Origin: DASRJG01 sp032124015
GTDB lineage: Bacteria; Acidobacteriota; Polarisedimenticolia; Polarisedimenticolales; DASRJG01
Direction of reading: 5' to 3'
Assembly (NCBI GenBank): GCA_032124015.1
Contig: JAQBEH010000024.1
Location: 11,844 to 75,843, forward strand
DNA: 64,000 bases
Of the stretch, positions 53,238 to 61,309 are shown in pieces. The position numbers were made by a program, and so were the translations under genes. How positions within the stretch are numbered: the stretch's first letter is position 1; each line of letters begins with the position of its first letter. The notes under the pieces were generated by a model that made no database searches, was not told where the DNA came from, and worked only from the letters and a program-made list of their open reading frames with translations.

Positions 53238-54025
53238 GACCTCGATCCAGTTTTCCGGTCGCCCTCGCAACCGTCGTGTCCGTAGCGGCACTCTCGCTCT
53301 TCGCGTGCGGTGGCAACCGCCCCGCAGAGCAAGCCGCAGCGGCCCCGGCTGAGACGGTGGCTCCTTCCACCGCCGAGCCTCCCGCCACGCGCCCCGTCGC
53401 GGATCCGGCTCCGACTCCGACTCCGAAGCCGCCGGCGCGGCCCGCACCCGTTCCCGCACCCGAACCAGAGCCGCCGCCGGCGCCGAGGCCTGAACCGGTG
53501 GTCAAGACGGTCGCCGCCGGAACCGATCTCGACGTAGAGCTTCTCGACCTCGCATCGAGCAAGACGAGCCAAGTGGGAAGCGTAGTGCGCGCTCGCGTGA
53601 CGAAGGCGGTCGTTGTCGATGGACTGACGGTCGTACCCGAGGGAGCGATCATCGACGGCGCCGTCACCGAGGCGATCCCGCTCAAGACGATCGGCGGCGC
53701 GGCGAGCCTCGGGCTGCGATTCGACACGCTCGAGCTCGAGGGTGGTGGGCGACAGGCCATCTCGGCCGGCCTCCACACGCAAGGAAAAAGCGAGGACGGC
53801 AAGGACGCGGGGACGATCGCCGGAGCGACCGCCGGCGGCGCCCTCCTTGGCCGGCTGTTGAGCAAGAATGACAAGACGAAAGGGACGCTCATCGGCGCCG
53901 TCGTCGGCGCCGCGGCCGGGACGGGTGTAGCGGCGGCAACCAAGGGGCAGGAAGTCGAGCTTCCCGTCGGAACCCTCCTGGTGCTGCGGCTTGAGCAGCC
54001 GCTGACGATCACGGTTCAGCCTTAG
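53234..54025 (+). CDS. Lipoprotein with Pro-rich linker and glycine-zipper segment
   Basis: The 263-residue protein has a lipoprotein signal with Cys25 (LFACGGN). A Pro/Ala/Glu-rich stretch follows (about 30-95, PTPTPKPPARPAPVPAPEP), typical of wall- or periplasm-spanning linkers. A strand-rich domain (about 100-185, GTDLDVELLD, VVPEGAIIDGAV) comes next, then a glycine-rich segment (GTIAGATAGGALLGRLL, GTLIGAVVGAAAGTGVAAA) and a short ending. I do not recognise a named family. The ATG overlaps the MTHFR stop by 4 bp, an odd pairing of envelope and one-carbon genes. Confidence 0.75.
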   Translation: MRPRSSFPVALATVVSVAALSLFACGGNRPAEQAAAAPAETVAPSTAEPPATRPVADPAPTPTPKPPARPAPVPAPEPEPPPAPRPEPVVKTVAAGTDLDVELLDLASSKTSQVGSVVRARVTKAVVVDGLTVVPEGAIIDGAVTEAIPLKTIGGAASLGLRFDTLELEGGGRQAISAGLHTQGKSEDGKDAGTIAGATAGGALLGRLLSKNDKTKGTLIGAVVGAAAGTGVAAATKGQEVELPVGTLLVLRLEQPLTITVQP

Positions 54026-54178
54026 CCCCTGTCCCGAACCGAGGTCTTTCCCGTCCCCGCGCGATGACACGACCGGCGGGGAGAGCGGAATTCCGCCCTC
54101 GTTCCGTGCGCAACGGAGTGGCGCGCCGGTTGCTATTCAACCTTCTCGAGCCGCAACGGACGGCTGGAGGAGCACGAT

Positions 54179-54907
54179 ATGAGACGACTTCTGGCCGCCG
54201 CCGCGATCGTCGCGGCAGCATGCCTCGCGACCACCGCCGACGCCGCCCCTCCTCCAGGCCGGGACGGGGCGTTCAACTTTCGTCTCGGATGGTTCTTCCC
54301 AACCGGGAGCAGCGACTTCTGGGAAACGAACGAGGCCGCATTCACGATCGATCACAGTGACTTCAACGGCTGGATCGGCGGCGTCGGCTACAACGGGGCG
54401 ATCAACAACTTCTTCGAGTTCGACGCCAATGCCGATATCTACTCATCGGCGGTCCGCTCGGCGGACAGCTACTACGTGGATGAGTTCGGATACCCGATCC
54501 TTCACGATTCGAGGCTCCGCACTTATCCCCTGACCGTCGGCGTCCGCGTGCTACCGGCCGGGCGTTACGCCCGCCGTGGGGCCGACGGCAGCCACTATGT
54601 GCGCCGCCCGGCCTTCTACCTTGGCGGCGGAATCGGGATGTCCTACTGGCAATATGAAGAAGAGGGGGACTTCGTCGCGTCCGATCTTACGATCGTCTAC
54701 GACCGTTTCGTGGCCACCGGTTTGGCGTTTCAGTTGTACGCGATGATCGGCATCGAGTTCCCCGTGGCTCCGAAGTGGAACATCACGGTCGAGGTGCGGC
54801 AATCGTGGGCCGACGCGACTCCGGACGGCGATTTTACTTACATCAACCCGGGCTCGCTGGATCTGGGGGGGACGAGTGTCTTTCTGGGAGGGTCGCTGCG
54901 CTTCTAG
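54179..54907 (+). CDS. Small outer-membrane beta-barrel protein
   Basis: The 242-residue protein has a signal peptide (MRRLLAAAAIVAAACLATTA, cleavage after ADA). Alternating amphipathic strands end in GGSLRF, with a C-terminal Phe. Size and pattern resemble OmpW-like eight-stranded barrels (FNFRLGWFFPTGSSDFW, YLGGGIGMSYW). A GGAGG precedes the ATG. The 150 bp before it holds an inverted repeat (TCCGT/ACGGA, about 54100-54115) and a TATTCA near 54132. The gene converges with the zinc-finger receiver gene, overlapping it by 4 bp. Confidence 0.75.
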   Translation: MRRLLAAAAIVAAACLATTADAAPPPGRDGAFNFRLGWFFPTGSSDFWETNEAAFTIDHSDFNGWIGGVGYNGAINNFFEFDANADIYSSAVRSADSYYVDEFGYPILHDSRLRTYPLTVGVRVLPAGRYARRGADGSHYVRRPAFYLGGGIGMSYWQYEEEGDFVASDLTIVYDRFVATGLAFQLYAMIGIEFPVAPKWNITVEVRQSWADATPDGDFTYINPGSLDLGGTSVFLGGSLRF

Positions 54908-55554
54908 CGCCGGTACGCGTCCTCGGGAAGAGGCTCGCCGAGCATCTCGGCGACCTTTCGCGACAGCGTTTCAGTCATGTTCATGCCCTTGAGCACGACG
55001 CCGTCGACCCCAAGCGCCAGGAGCTTTTCCCAACCCTCGCCGTACATCTCCGATTCGTCCTGCGCCGTGAGCAGCAGCACGGGGCAGATTTTTCCCGGCG
55101 GTTCATTCAAGAGTCGCAAGCCGTCCTCGCCCTGCTCGAGCGTGAGGTCCAAAAGCATGAGGTCGATCCCGCCCTGGAGCAAAAGTGCGCGCGCCTCGTT
55201 CAGACTCTTCGCGACTTTCAATTCGTAGCGTCCGCCGAGCGCTTCACGCGCGATCTCGACGAAGTAATCCATGTCCTCGACGATGAGCAGCGTCGGTCTT
55301 TCGAGCGTCTTCGGCGCGGACTTCATGTCGGGAACGAAGTGGAGTTGGCATCGCGGACAGCAAACTTCGGCCGCGGGCTTCGGTTCGGGCGCGGCGCGCC
55401 TCGGAGCCGCAAGAGGCGATGCGGCGCGAGCGGGCTTCAACTCGACGCCGGCGCCGCACGACCGACACGATACGAGGCCTCCGCCGGGAGGGACCGTCGT
55501 CTCGTCGACGAGGTAGCCCCGGCCGCAGCCGGCGCAGCGCACCTCGATCTTCAT
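54904..55554 (-). CDS. Zinc-finger protein with C-terminal receiver domain
   Basis: The 216-residue protein begins with an MJ0042-type zinc finger (C7, C10, C30, C33). A Pro/Ala linker and a further CxxC-like group follow (C65/C66, C69). The C-terminal receiver has acidic residues E93/D94, phospho-acceptor D136 (MLLDLTLEQG), Thr in LLLTAQD and Lys in VVLKG. It has no DNA-binding or enzymatic output domain. The start overlaps the LysM-M23 stop, so it is co-transcribed with that gene. Zinc fingers of this type are often found in deltaproteobacterial and acidobacterial signalling proteins. Confidence 0.82.
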   Translation of the reverse strand: MKIEVRCAGCGRGYLVDETTVPPGGGLVSCRSCGAGVELKPARAASPLAAPRRAAPEPKPAAEVCCPRCQLHFVPDMKSAPKTLERPTLLIVEDMDYFVEIAREALGGRYELKVAKSLNEARALLLQGGIDLMLLDLTLEQGEDGLRLLNEPPGKICPVLLLTAQDESEMYGEGWEKLLALGVDGVVLKGMNMTETLSRKVAEMLGEPLPEDAYRR

Positions 55555-56360
55555 CGGCGCGCTTCCGTCGTCCCGAGCAGGTACGTCATGGGATCGACCG
55601 CTCGGTTCTCGAGGCGAATCTCGAAGTGGCAGTGTTCGGTTGTCGCGTTCCCCGTGCGGCCCACGAGCGCAATCGGCTGCCCTCGGCGCACGGCCTCGCC
55701 CGAATTGACGAGGACTTTCTGCGCGTGCGCGTAAAGCGTCTGCACGCCGTCGCCGTGATCGAGAACGACCATCGTCCCGTATCCGGTTTTCGTGCGTCCG
55801 CAGAACGCGACGACGCCGTCTCTTGCCGCGAGGATATCCTGACCACGGGCGCCTCGGATGTCGACTCCCGCGTGGGTGCGATGGCGCCGCTTTTCGCCGA
55901 ACGGTCGCATGAAGGCCCCGCCGTCGATCGGCCAGAGGAAATCAGCCGAGGTGTTCGGACGAATGGCAGGTCCGGAACGCGCGGTTGGAGGCGGCGCCGG
56001 GTAGGGTGCCACGAGGATCGTGGCGCGCGCGCCCGGAACGAAAATGGGCGTCCCGACCGCAACCCGCGAAGGATCATCGATGCCGTTCGTCTCGGCGAGC
56101 TTGTCGAGAGGGATGTCGTACGCGCGCGCGATGCGCCAGAGGGTCTGCCCGGGCTGCACGATGTGCATGACACCGTCCTCGGGCTCAGCAGGGCCGTCGT
56201 CCGGCGCCGGGGTCGTTTTGGGGACGAGCGCCCCCTGCGGGTCCTCGGCGATCTCCACGGCCTGGACACGAGGCGTCGATGCCGCGGTTGCGCGCACTAC
56301 ACCCGAGCAGCCGCTCGCGCTGGCCAAGGCGCCGACGAGCAACGTGAGAAGCAGGCGCAT
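55551..56360 (-). CDS. LysM and M23 (LytM) domain lipoprotein
   Basis: The 269-residue protein has a lipoprotein signal with Cys18 (ASASGC). A LysM domain (about 65-110, VQPGQTLWRIARAYDI) binds peptidoglycan, and an M23 domain (about 150-260) has HAGVDI and HCHFEI, which carry the zinc ligands. It may hydrolyse wall cross-links (NlpD/EnvC-like), possibly under FtsEX control, though those genes are 16 kb away. ATG 56360 starts the lipoprotein signal. It has a strong promoter and no Shine-Dalgarno. Confidence 0.9.
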   Translation of the reverse strand: MRLLLTLLVGALASASGCSGVVRATAASTPRVQAVEIAEDPQGALVPKTTPAPDDGPAEPEDGVMHIVQPGQTLWRIARAYDIPLDKLAETNGIDDPSRVAVGTPIFVPGARATILVAPYPAPPPTARSGPAIRPNTSADFLWPIDGGAFMRPFGEKRRHRTHAGVDIRGARGQDILAARDGVVAFCGRTKTGYGTMVVLDHGDGVQTLYAHAQKVLVNSGEAVRRGQPIALVGRTGNATTEHCHFEIRLENRAVDPMTYLLGTTEARR

Positions 56361-56367
56361 CGTTGGA

Positions 56368-56396
56368 ATCTTAGTTCCCACGAGGGGCCGAAACAA
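56368..56396 (-). promoter_or_regulatory. Sigma-70-type promoter giving a leaderless LysM-M23 mRNA
   Basis: Minus-strand TTGTTT (56396 to 56391), 17 bp, TAAGAT (56373 to 56368), then 7 nt to the ATG at 56360. The predicted transcription start falls at or within 1-2 nt of the A of ATG. This is the clearest leaderless case in the window. Confidence 0.7.
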
Positions 56397-56480
56397 CGTT
56401 CAATTACCTTTTCCGGGGCCGTTGACGAAAGGGACGCTGATAGACTTCCAAAACGTCACTCGCGAATTGCGGAGAAGCGC

Positions 56481-57560
56481 ATGACCGGACCGAAATCGCG
56501 ATTTGTCCCCTTCCTCCTTCTCCTGGTTTTCATCCCCGTGGCCCTGGCTGCAGAGGGGCTGCACGCGCCGGCCCCCTGGGTTTTTGCAGCAGCGGCGGCG
56601 GCTATCGTTCCGCTGGCGGTCTTCATGGGGCGTGCGACGGAGCATCTCGCGGGACGGATGGGGTCCGGGATCGGCGGCCTGCTCAACGCAACCTTCGGCA
56701 ATGCGGCGGAGCTGATCATCGCGCTCATGGCGCTGCGGGCCGGGCTGTACGACGTCGTCAAGGCGTCAATCACAGGATCGATCATCGGCAATATCCTGCT
56801 CGTTCTGGGCCTCGCGGTGCTGGCCGGCGGCATCAAGCACCGCCGCCAGACGTTCAACCGCACCTCGGCCGGAATCGGAGCCACACTCCTCGTTTTGTCC
56901 GCCATCGGCCTGGTCGTCCCCGCGATCTTTCACCACATCGTCCACGGCACCGCGGCGGCGCGCGAGCGCCAGATGAGCCTCGAAATCGCGATCGTGCTGT
57001 TCGTGCTCTACCTCGCGAGCCTGTTCTTTTCGTTGAAGACCCATCGCCATCTCTACACGGGTGAGCGCGTGGCCGAGTCCCACGTCGAGGGCGCCGCGTC
57101 GTGGTCGGTCCGGAAGAGCGTGATCGTTCTGGCGGCAGCGACCGCCGGCGTCACCCTGATGAGCGAGGCGTTAGTCGGCGCGGTTGAGGCCACGGCACAG
57201 GCCTTGGGATTCACGGAAGTTTTCGTCGGCGTGATTCTGGTCGCCATCATCGGGAACGCCGCGGAGCACTCGACGGCGGTCCTTATGGCCATGAAGAACC
57301 AGATGGACCTCGCGGTCAACATCGCGATCGGCTCCAGCATTCAGGTGGCCCTGTTCGTCGCGCCGGTCTTGGTGTTCGCGTCGTACGCGTTTGGGCGCCC
57401 CATGGACCTCGTTTTTTCGACATTCGAGGTCGTGGCGGTGACGATCGCGGCCGGGGTGGCAACCCTCGTAGCCATGGACGGCGAGTCGAACTGGATGGAG
57501 GGGGCGCAGCTTCTCGGCGTCTACGCGATCCTGGGCCTGGCGTTTTACTTCCTGCCGTAA
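56481..57560 (+). CDS. Ca2+/H+ antiporter (CaCA superfamily)
   Basis: The 359-residue protein has about ten to eleven membrane segments. The two inverted-repeat alpha motifs are GNAAELIIAL and GNAAEHSTAV, characteristic of CAX-type Ca2+/H+ exchangers. A soluble loop of about 40 residues lies in the middle (HRHLYTGERVAE). It should export calcium using the proton gradient. The ATG at 56481 has GGAGAAGCGC before it. The frame remains open far upstream in GC-rich DNA, but the membrane protein begins here. Confidence 0.92.
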   Translation: MTGPKSRFVPFLLLLVFIPVALAAEGLHAPAPWVFAAAAAAIVPLAVFMGRATEHLAGRMGSGIGGLLNATFGNAAELIIALMALRAGLYDVVKASITGSIIGNILLVLGLAVLAGGIKHRRQTFNRTSAGIGATLLVLSAIGLVVPAIFHHIVHGTAAARERQMSLEIAIVLFVLYLASLFFSLKTHRHLYTGERVAESHVEGAASWSVRKSVIVLAAATAGVTLMSEALVGAVEATAQALGFTEVFVGVILVAIIGNAAEHSTAVLMAMKNQMDLAVNIAIGSSIQVALFVAPVLVFASYAFGRPMDLVFSTFEVVAVTIAAGVATLVAMDGESNWMEGAQLLGVYAILGLAFYFLP

Positions 57561-57581
57561 GCGCGACCGCCGAGCGTGCGC

Positions 57582-57587
57582 TAGAAT
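57582..57587 (+). promoter_or_regulatory. -10-like TAGAAT upstream of the tandem thioredoxin gene
   Basis: The hexamer is in the same gcTAGAATct context as other boxes in this window. The leader to ATG 57650 would be about 55 nt and includes a GGAGG. No clear -35. Confidence 0.4.
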
Positions 57588-57649
57588 CTCTTGTTCTTTG
57601 ACCGCGGCCGGCCCCAAGGGGTCGGTGGAACGCGGGGAGGTGGCCGTTG

Positions 57650-58756
57650 ATGATTCGTCAGATCGTTCGTTGCGTGGCCGTCGCCACCGTCTTCATGATT
57701 GCGGCCCACGGGATCCTGTTCGCCCAGTCCGAATCGCGGCCGGCCGCGCCGCCCACCGTCGCGGGCCTCGCCGCCGTTCCTCCTGTCAATTTCGGCGCGC
57801 CATTTCCCGCAGCGAAATTCGCAAACGTCAACGATGTGCCGGGTCAGCCCGCAACCATCGATCTCGCGACCTACCTCGGAAAGAAACCGATCGTCTTCGT
57901 CTACTGGATGGCCGGGAACCCTCGCTCCGAGAAGATCCTCCTGGACACCCAAGCAGCCATCGAGAAGGCCGGGGCGGACAAGGTCGCGTTTTTGCCGATC
58001 GCGGCGCCGGCGTTTGGTTCCACCGACCTCGGACCGCTCAAGGCGCGCATCGCCGCGCTGAAACTCAAAGCGCCGGTCCTGAACGACGAGGGCTTCCGCC
58101 TCCTGCAAGAGCTCCAGGTTCACGCCGTCCCGAACATTTCGATCATCGACAGGGAAGGAAAATTGCGGTTGACCAACGGCGGGAGCCTGACGCAATCGCT
58201 CGAGTACAAGCTGGATCTCGAAGGGGCGATCCACCGGCTGGCGAGTACCGGGAGGATGGGCACCTACGGACCGCTCGCGCCCTATTACCCGGTCACGGAG
58301 TTCGTCGGAAAGAAGTACACCGATTTCGACGCGCCGCTCATCAGCGATGGAACCTCGCACAGCCTCTCGTCGATGTTCGCGCCCGACAAGGTCAACGTGC
58401 TCATCTTCTGGTCGGTCGACTGCCCGCACTGCAAGGCGTCGCTGCCCAAGTTGAACGAGTGGCTCAGAAGCCATTCGGACGGGATGAACGTGATCTCCGC
58501 CGCGCGCATTACCGATGCCGCGACGAAGGCGCGCACCGCCGAGTACTGCAAGATCAGCGGCTTCAGCTTCCCGACGTTCGTCGACAAGGACATGGAGATC
58601 GGCGCGATCTATCAGGTCGTTTCGACGCCGACCATCCTCGTCATCCGCCCGGACGGCATCGTGGACTCGGTGCTCCTCTCGAGCGAGACCGACCTCGGCG
58701 CGGCCTTGGAGGCCAAAAAGCGCGAGATCCTGAAGGCCCCGGCACCGAAGGGCTAG
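57650..58756 (+). CDS. Exported tandem thioredoxin-fold protein
   Basis: The 368-residue protein has a signal peptide (about 1-27, ending ILFAQ). Two thioredoxin-like domains follow. The first (about 45-205) lacks a CxxC; the position reads MAGNPRSEK. The second (about 225-360) has the redox site CPHC near 258-261 (FWSVDCPHCKASLPK) and the cis-Pro segment VVSTPTILV. It resembles TlpA/ResA periplasmic thiol-disulfide proteins with an added inactive domain. The ATG at 57650 follows a GGAGG. The gene converges with the HAD gene, with 1 bp between. Confidence 0.88.
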   Translation: MIRQIVRCVAVATVFMIAAHGILFAQSESRPAAPPTVAGLAAVPPVNFGAPFPAAKFANVNDVPGQPATIDLATYLGKKPIVFVYWMAGNPRSEKILLDTQAAIEKAGADKVAFLPIAAPAFGSTDLGPLKARIAALKLKAPVLNDEGFRLLQELQVHAVPNISIIDREGKLRLTNGGSLTQSLEYKLDLEGAIHRLASTGRMGTYGPLAPYYPVTEFVGKKYTDFDAPLISDGTSHSLSSMFAPDKVNVLIFWSVDCPHCKASLPKLNEWLRSHSDGMNVISAARITDAATKARTAEYCKISGFSFPTFVDKDMEIGAIYQVVSTPTILVIRPDGIVDSVLLSSETDLGAALEAKKREILKAPAPKG

Positions 58757-58757
58757 T

Positions 58758-59489
58758 CTAGATCCCGCCGTCCCGCGCGATCTCGGGCACCGTCGACAGA
58801 TCCGCGAGCGCCGCCTGCTCGACGCTGAGGCGGAACCGCCGGTCGACGATCACACTCGCGATTCCGGCCGCCGTGGCCCCCGCCCCGTCGAGTTCGGGCA
58901 CATCACCAACGTGCAGCGCCTCGTCGGGCGACCCGCCAAGGCGCGCAACCGCGCGCAGGAACAACTCCGGTCTCGGCTTTTCCATCCCTTCGAGATGCGA
59001 CACGACGATCGTGTCGAACCACGATGCCAGGCCGAGCCGTTCGAGCAGCGTGGGCAGGCTCGAGTCCCAGTTGGACACGATCGCCAGCCGCGCCCCGGCC
59101 TCGCGCAGTGCCGAAAGCACCGGAAGCACGTCGTCGAACACCTGCCACGAGTCCGGATCGCGAAAGGCCTCGCGCAGCGGCGCGAGCGCGCTCGCCGCGA
59201 ACGTCTCGTCGCGCGGCGCTCCGGGAGTGCGCGCGAGCGTCCCCGCGACGAAACGGAGCCAGTAGGCGTTTTCGCCGCCTCCGTCCATCGCGTACCTGTC
59301 GACACCCGGCTCGATCGCGCGATTTGTCTCCGCCCAGCACAGGCGCAAGCCGCGTTCCAGATCGGCGGCGGGAAGCGCAACACCGAGGGTGCCAAGGACC
59401 CGCGCGTACACCGCCCCGAACGATTCCCGAGGGGCGACCAGCGTGTCGCCGGCGTCGAACAGGACGAGGGGATAGCGCAGTCGGGCCAT
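58758..59489 (-). CDS. HAD-family hydrolase
   Basis: The 243-residue protein has motif I FDAGDTL (nucleophile Asp, variant of DxDGT), a helical cap (about 35-100), motif II VSNWDSS, motif III Lys in EKPRPELF and motif IV GDVPELDGAGA. It is a subfamily IA phosphatase-like enzyme; the substrate is unknown. ATG 59489 begins the domain; the frame is open upstream. A TACGAT box (59506 to 59501) lies 11 nt upstream on the minus strand. The gene is divergent from the PhzF-family gene with 43 bp between. Confidence 0.88.
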   Translation of the reverse strand: MARLRYPLVLFDAGDTLVAPRESFGAVYARVLGTLGVALPAADLERGLRLCWAETNRAIEPGVDRYAMDGGGENAYWLRFVAGTLARTPGAPRDETFAASALAPLREAFRDPDSWQVFDDVLPVLSALREAGARLAIVSNWDSSLPTLLERLGLASWFDTIVVSHLEGMEKPRPELFLRAVARLGGSPDEALHVGDVPELDGAGATAAGIASVIVDRRFRLSVEQAALADLSTVPEIARDGGI

Positions 59490-59532
59490 GGGCGGATCGC
59501 ATCGTAGCAGCGCTCTGCGATAAGCTGCGCAC
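59490..59532. promoter_or_regulatory. Divergent 43 bp gap between HAD and PhzF genes
   Basis: It holds a minus-strand TACGAT (59506 to 59501) and a plus-strand GATAAG/TAAGCT (59519-59526), each close to its ATG, with no Shine-Dalgarno for either gene. Short-leader or leaderless transcription in both directions is plausible. Confidence 0.35.
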
Positions 59533-60324
59533 ATGTCGTGGATCATCTATCAAGTCGACGCGTTCTCCGACCGGCCGTTTTCCGGGAATCCCGCGGGTGT
59601 GTGCATCCTCGAACGCGCGGCCCCCGAAAAGTGGATGCAGGTTGTCGCCGCCGAGATGAATGTCGCGGAGACGGCCTTCCTGGTGCGCCGCGACGATGGC
59701 GCCTACGACCTGCGTTGGTTCACGCCGACCGTCGAGGTCGATCTCTGCGGCCACGCCACGCTCGCGTCGGCGCACGTCTTGTGGGACGAGCGCATCTTGC
59801 CCGCTAGCGAGCACGCGCGTTTCCACACGAAAAGCGGCGAGCTCACCGCGTGGCGCGAGGGCGAGACGATCCGGATGGATTTCCCCAGCGAACCGGTCGT
59901 GGAGAGCGAGGCGCCTGCCGCGTTGGCCGAAGCTCTCAACGTACCGTTTTCCTTCGCAGGGAAGAACAGGATGGACTGGCTGGTCGAGGTTGCAGACGAA
60001 GCGGTGGTCAAAGCCGTCCGCCCCGAGCTGCGCGCGCTCGTCACGCTCGCCGTCCGCGGCGTCATCGTGACGGCGCAATCGGCGAGCCCTGAGAGAGATT
60101 TCGTCTCGCGCTTTTTCGCGCCCGGGGCCGGTGTGGACGAGGACCCGGTGACGGGATCGGCCCACTGCGCCCTCGCCCCCTACTGGGCCGGGAAGCTTGG
60201 GAAGGACGCGCTCACCGGGTACCAAGCTTCGGCGCGCGGGGGCACCGTCTTATGCACCGTCAACGGCGATCGTGTCGTTCTCGGAGGGCGCGCAGTGACC
60301 ATGCTACGGGCCAAGCTGCTCTGA
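59533..60324 (+). CDS. PhzF-family isomerase
   Basis: The 263-residue protein has the family N-terminus YQVDAFSDRPFSGNPAGV, the catalytic Glu region EMNVAETAF, LCGHATLAS and EDPVTGSAHC. PhzF-type enzymes have the diaminopimelate-epimerase fold and include the phenazine isomerase, but most members have no known substrate. No other phenazine gene is nearby, so that role is unlikely. It is followed 19 bp later by the TRAP cluster. Confidence 0.92.
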   Translation: MSWIIYQVDAFSDRPFSGNPAGVCILERAAPEKWMQVVAAEMNVAETAFLVRRDDGAYDLRWFTPTVEVDLCGHATLASAHVLWDERILPASEHARFHTKSGELTAWREGETIRMDFPSEPVVESEAPAALAEALNVPFSFAGKNRMDWLVEVADEAVVKAVRPELRALVTLAVRGVIVTAQSASPERDFVSRFFAPGAGVDEDPVTGSAHCALAPYWAGKLGKDALTGYQASARGGTVLCTVNGDRVVLGGRAVTMLRAKLL

Positions 60325-60343
60325 TTCGGTGCGCGGGGGAGGT

Positions 60344-61309
60344 ATGGGTAGCTTGTTTCGCAACGAGACGGGTCGGTGGGCCGCGGCGGCGCTCCTCGCG
60401 ATGCTCCTCGTTCTTGCGCCTTCTTGCTCCATCAAGAAGCTGGCGGCGAACAAGATCGGGGACGCGATCGCGTCGGGGGGCTCGACGTACGAGACCGACG
60501 ACGACCTCGAGCTCGTCGGCGATGCGCTTCCTTTCAGCCTGAAGCTGATCGAAAGCCTCCTCTCGGCATCACCCGATCACGTCGGCCTGCTGAACGCCGC
60601 CTGCAAGGGATTCACGAGCTACGGGTACGCCTTCGTCCAGAACGGCGACAAGGCTCTGTCCGATCCCGACGTTGCGACCGAAGCCGCAATCAAGACGCGC
60701 GCGCGACGGTTGTATCTGCGGGCGCTCGGGTACGGTCTTCGCGGCATCGATGTCGTCCATCCCGGCACCTCCGGGCAGCTGACGACGAATCCACAAGGAG
60801 CCGTCGCGCCGATGACGAAGGCCGACGTCGAGAGGGTGTACTGGGCTGCAGCCTCGCTCGGTCTCGCGATCGCGGTTTCAAAGGGCGACGCCTCAATGAT
60901 CGCAAGGGTCCCCGAGGTCGAAGCGATGCTCGATCGCGCGATGGCGATCGACGAGACGTGGCAACAAGGCTCGCTTCACGAGTTCGCGATCACGCTGGCC
61001 TCCGCGAGACCGGGCGGCGCCGACCCTGCAAAGCTGAAAAAGCACTTCGATCGCGCGCTCGAACTGTCGGGCGGGACGCGCGCGAGCCTCTTCACGACCT
61101 ATGCCGAGGCCGCGGCCGTTCCGAAGCAGGACGTCGAGGAATACCGCGCCCTTCTCGTGACGGCCCTCGCCATCGATCCCGACGTGCATCCCGAGATCCG
61201 CGTCAGCAACCTCGCCGCACAGAAGCGGGCACGATGGCTCATGGCTCACGTCGGCGATTTCTTCCTCCTACCCGAGGAAGACGAAGAATCCTCCGGAGGT
61301 TCGCGATGA
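60344..61309 (+). CDS. TatT-type TPR lipoprotein of a TRAP transporter
   Basis: The 321-residue protein has a lipoprotein signal (Cys28, LVLAPSC) and all-helical TPR-like repeats. Features such as SIKKLAANKIGDAIASGG at the start, AACKGFTSYGYAFVQ and YLRALGYGLRGIDVV match the TRAP-associated T component. In the TPAT systems of Treponema the TatT protein docks to the substrate-binding protein, perhaps passing a hydrophobic ligand. GGGGGAGGT lies directly before the ATG. The stop overlaps the dctP start. Confidence 0.88.
   Translation: MGSLFRNETGRWAAAALLAMLLVLAPSCSIKKLAANKIGDAIASGGSTYETDDDLELVGDALPFSLKLIESLLSASPDHVGLLNAACKGFTSYGYAFVQNGDKALSDPDVATEAAIKTRARRLYLRALGYGLRGIDVVHPGTSGQLTTNPQGAVAPMTKADVERVYWAAASLGLAIAVSKGDASMIARVPEVEAMLDRAMAIDETWQQGSLHEFAITLASARPGGADPAKLKKHFDRALELSGGTRASLFTTYAEAAAVPKQDVEEYRALLVTALAIDPDVHPEIRVSNLAAQKRARWLMAHVGDFFLLPEEDEESSGGSR

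Noticed and set aside
56422..56446. TTGACG and TAGACT as a promoter for the Ca2+/H+ antiporter gene
   Set aside because: The spacer is only 13 bp, too short for a standard promoter; the TGA-TAGACT alone may still act as an extended -10.
59533..60324. Phenazine biosynthesis role for the PhzF-family protein
   Set aside because: No other phz gene nearby, and most PhzF-fold proteins act on unknown substrates.
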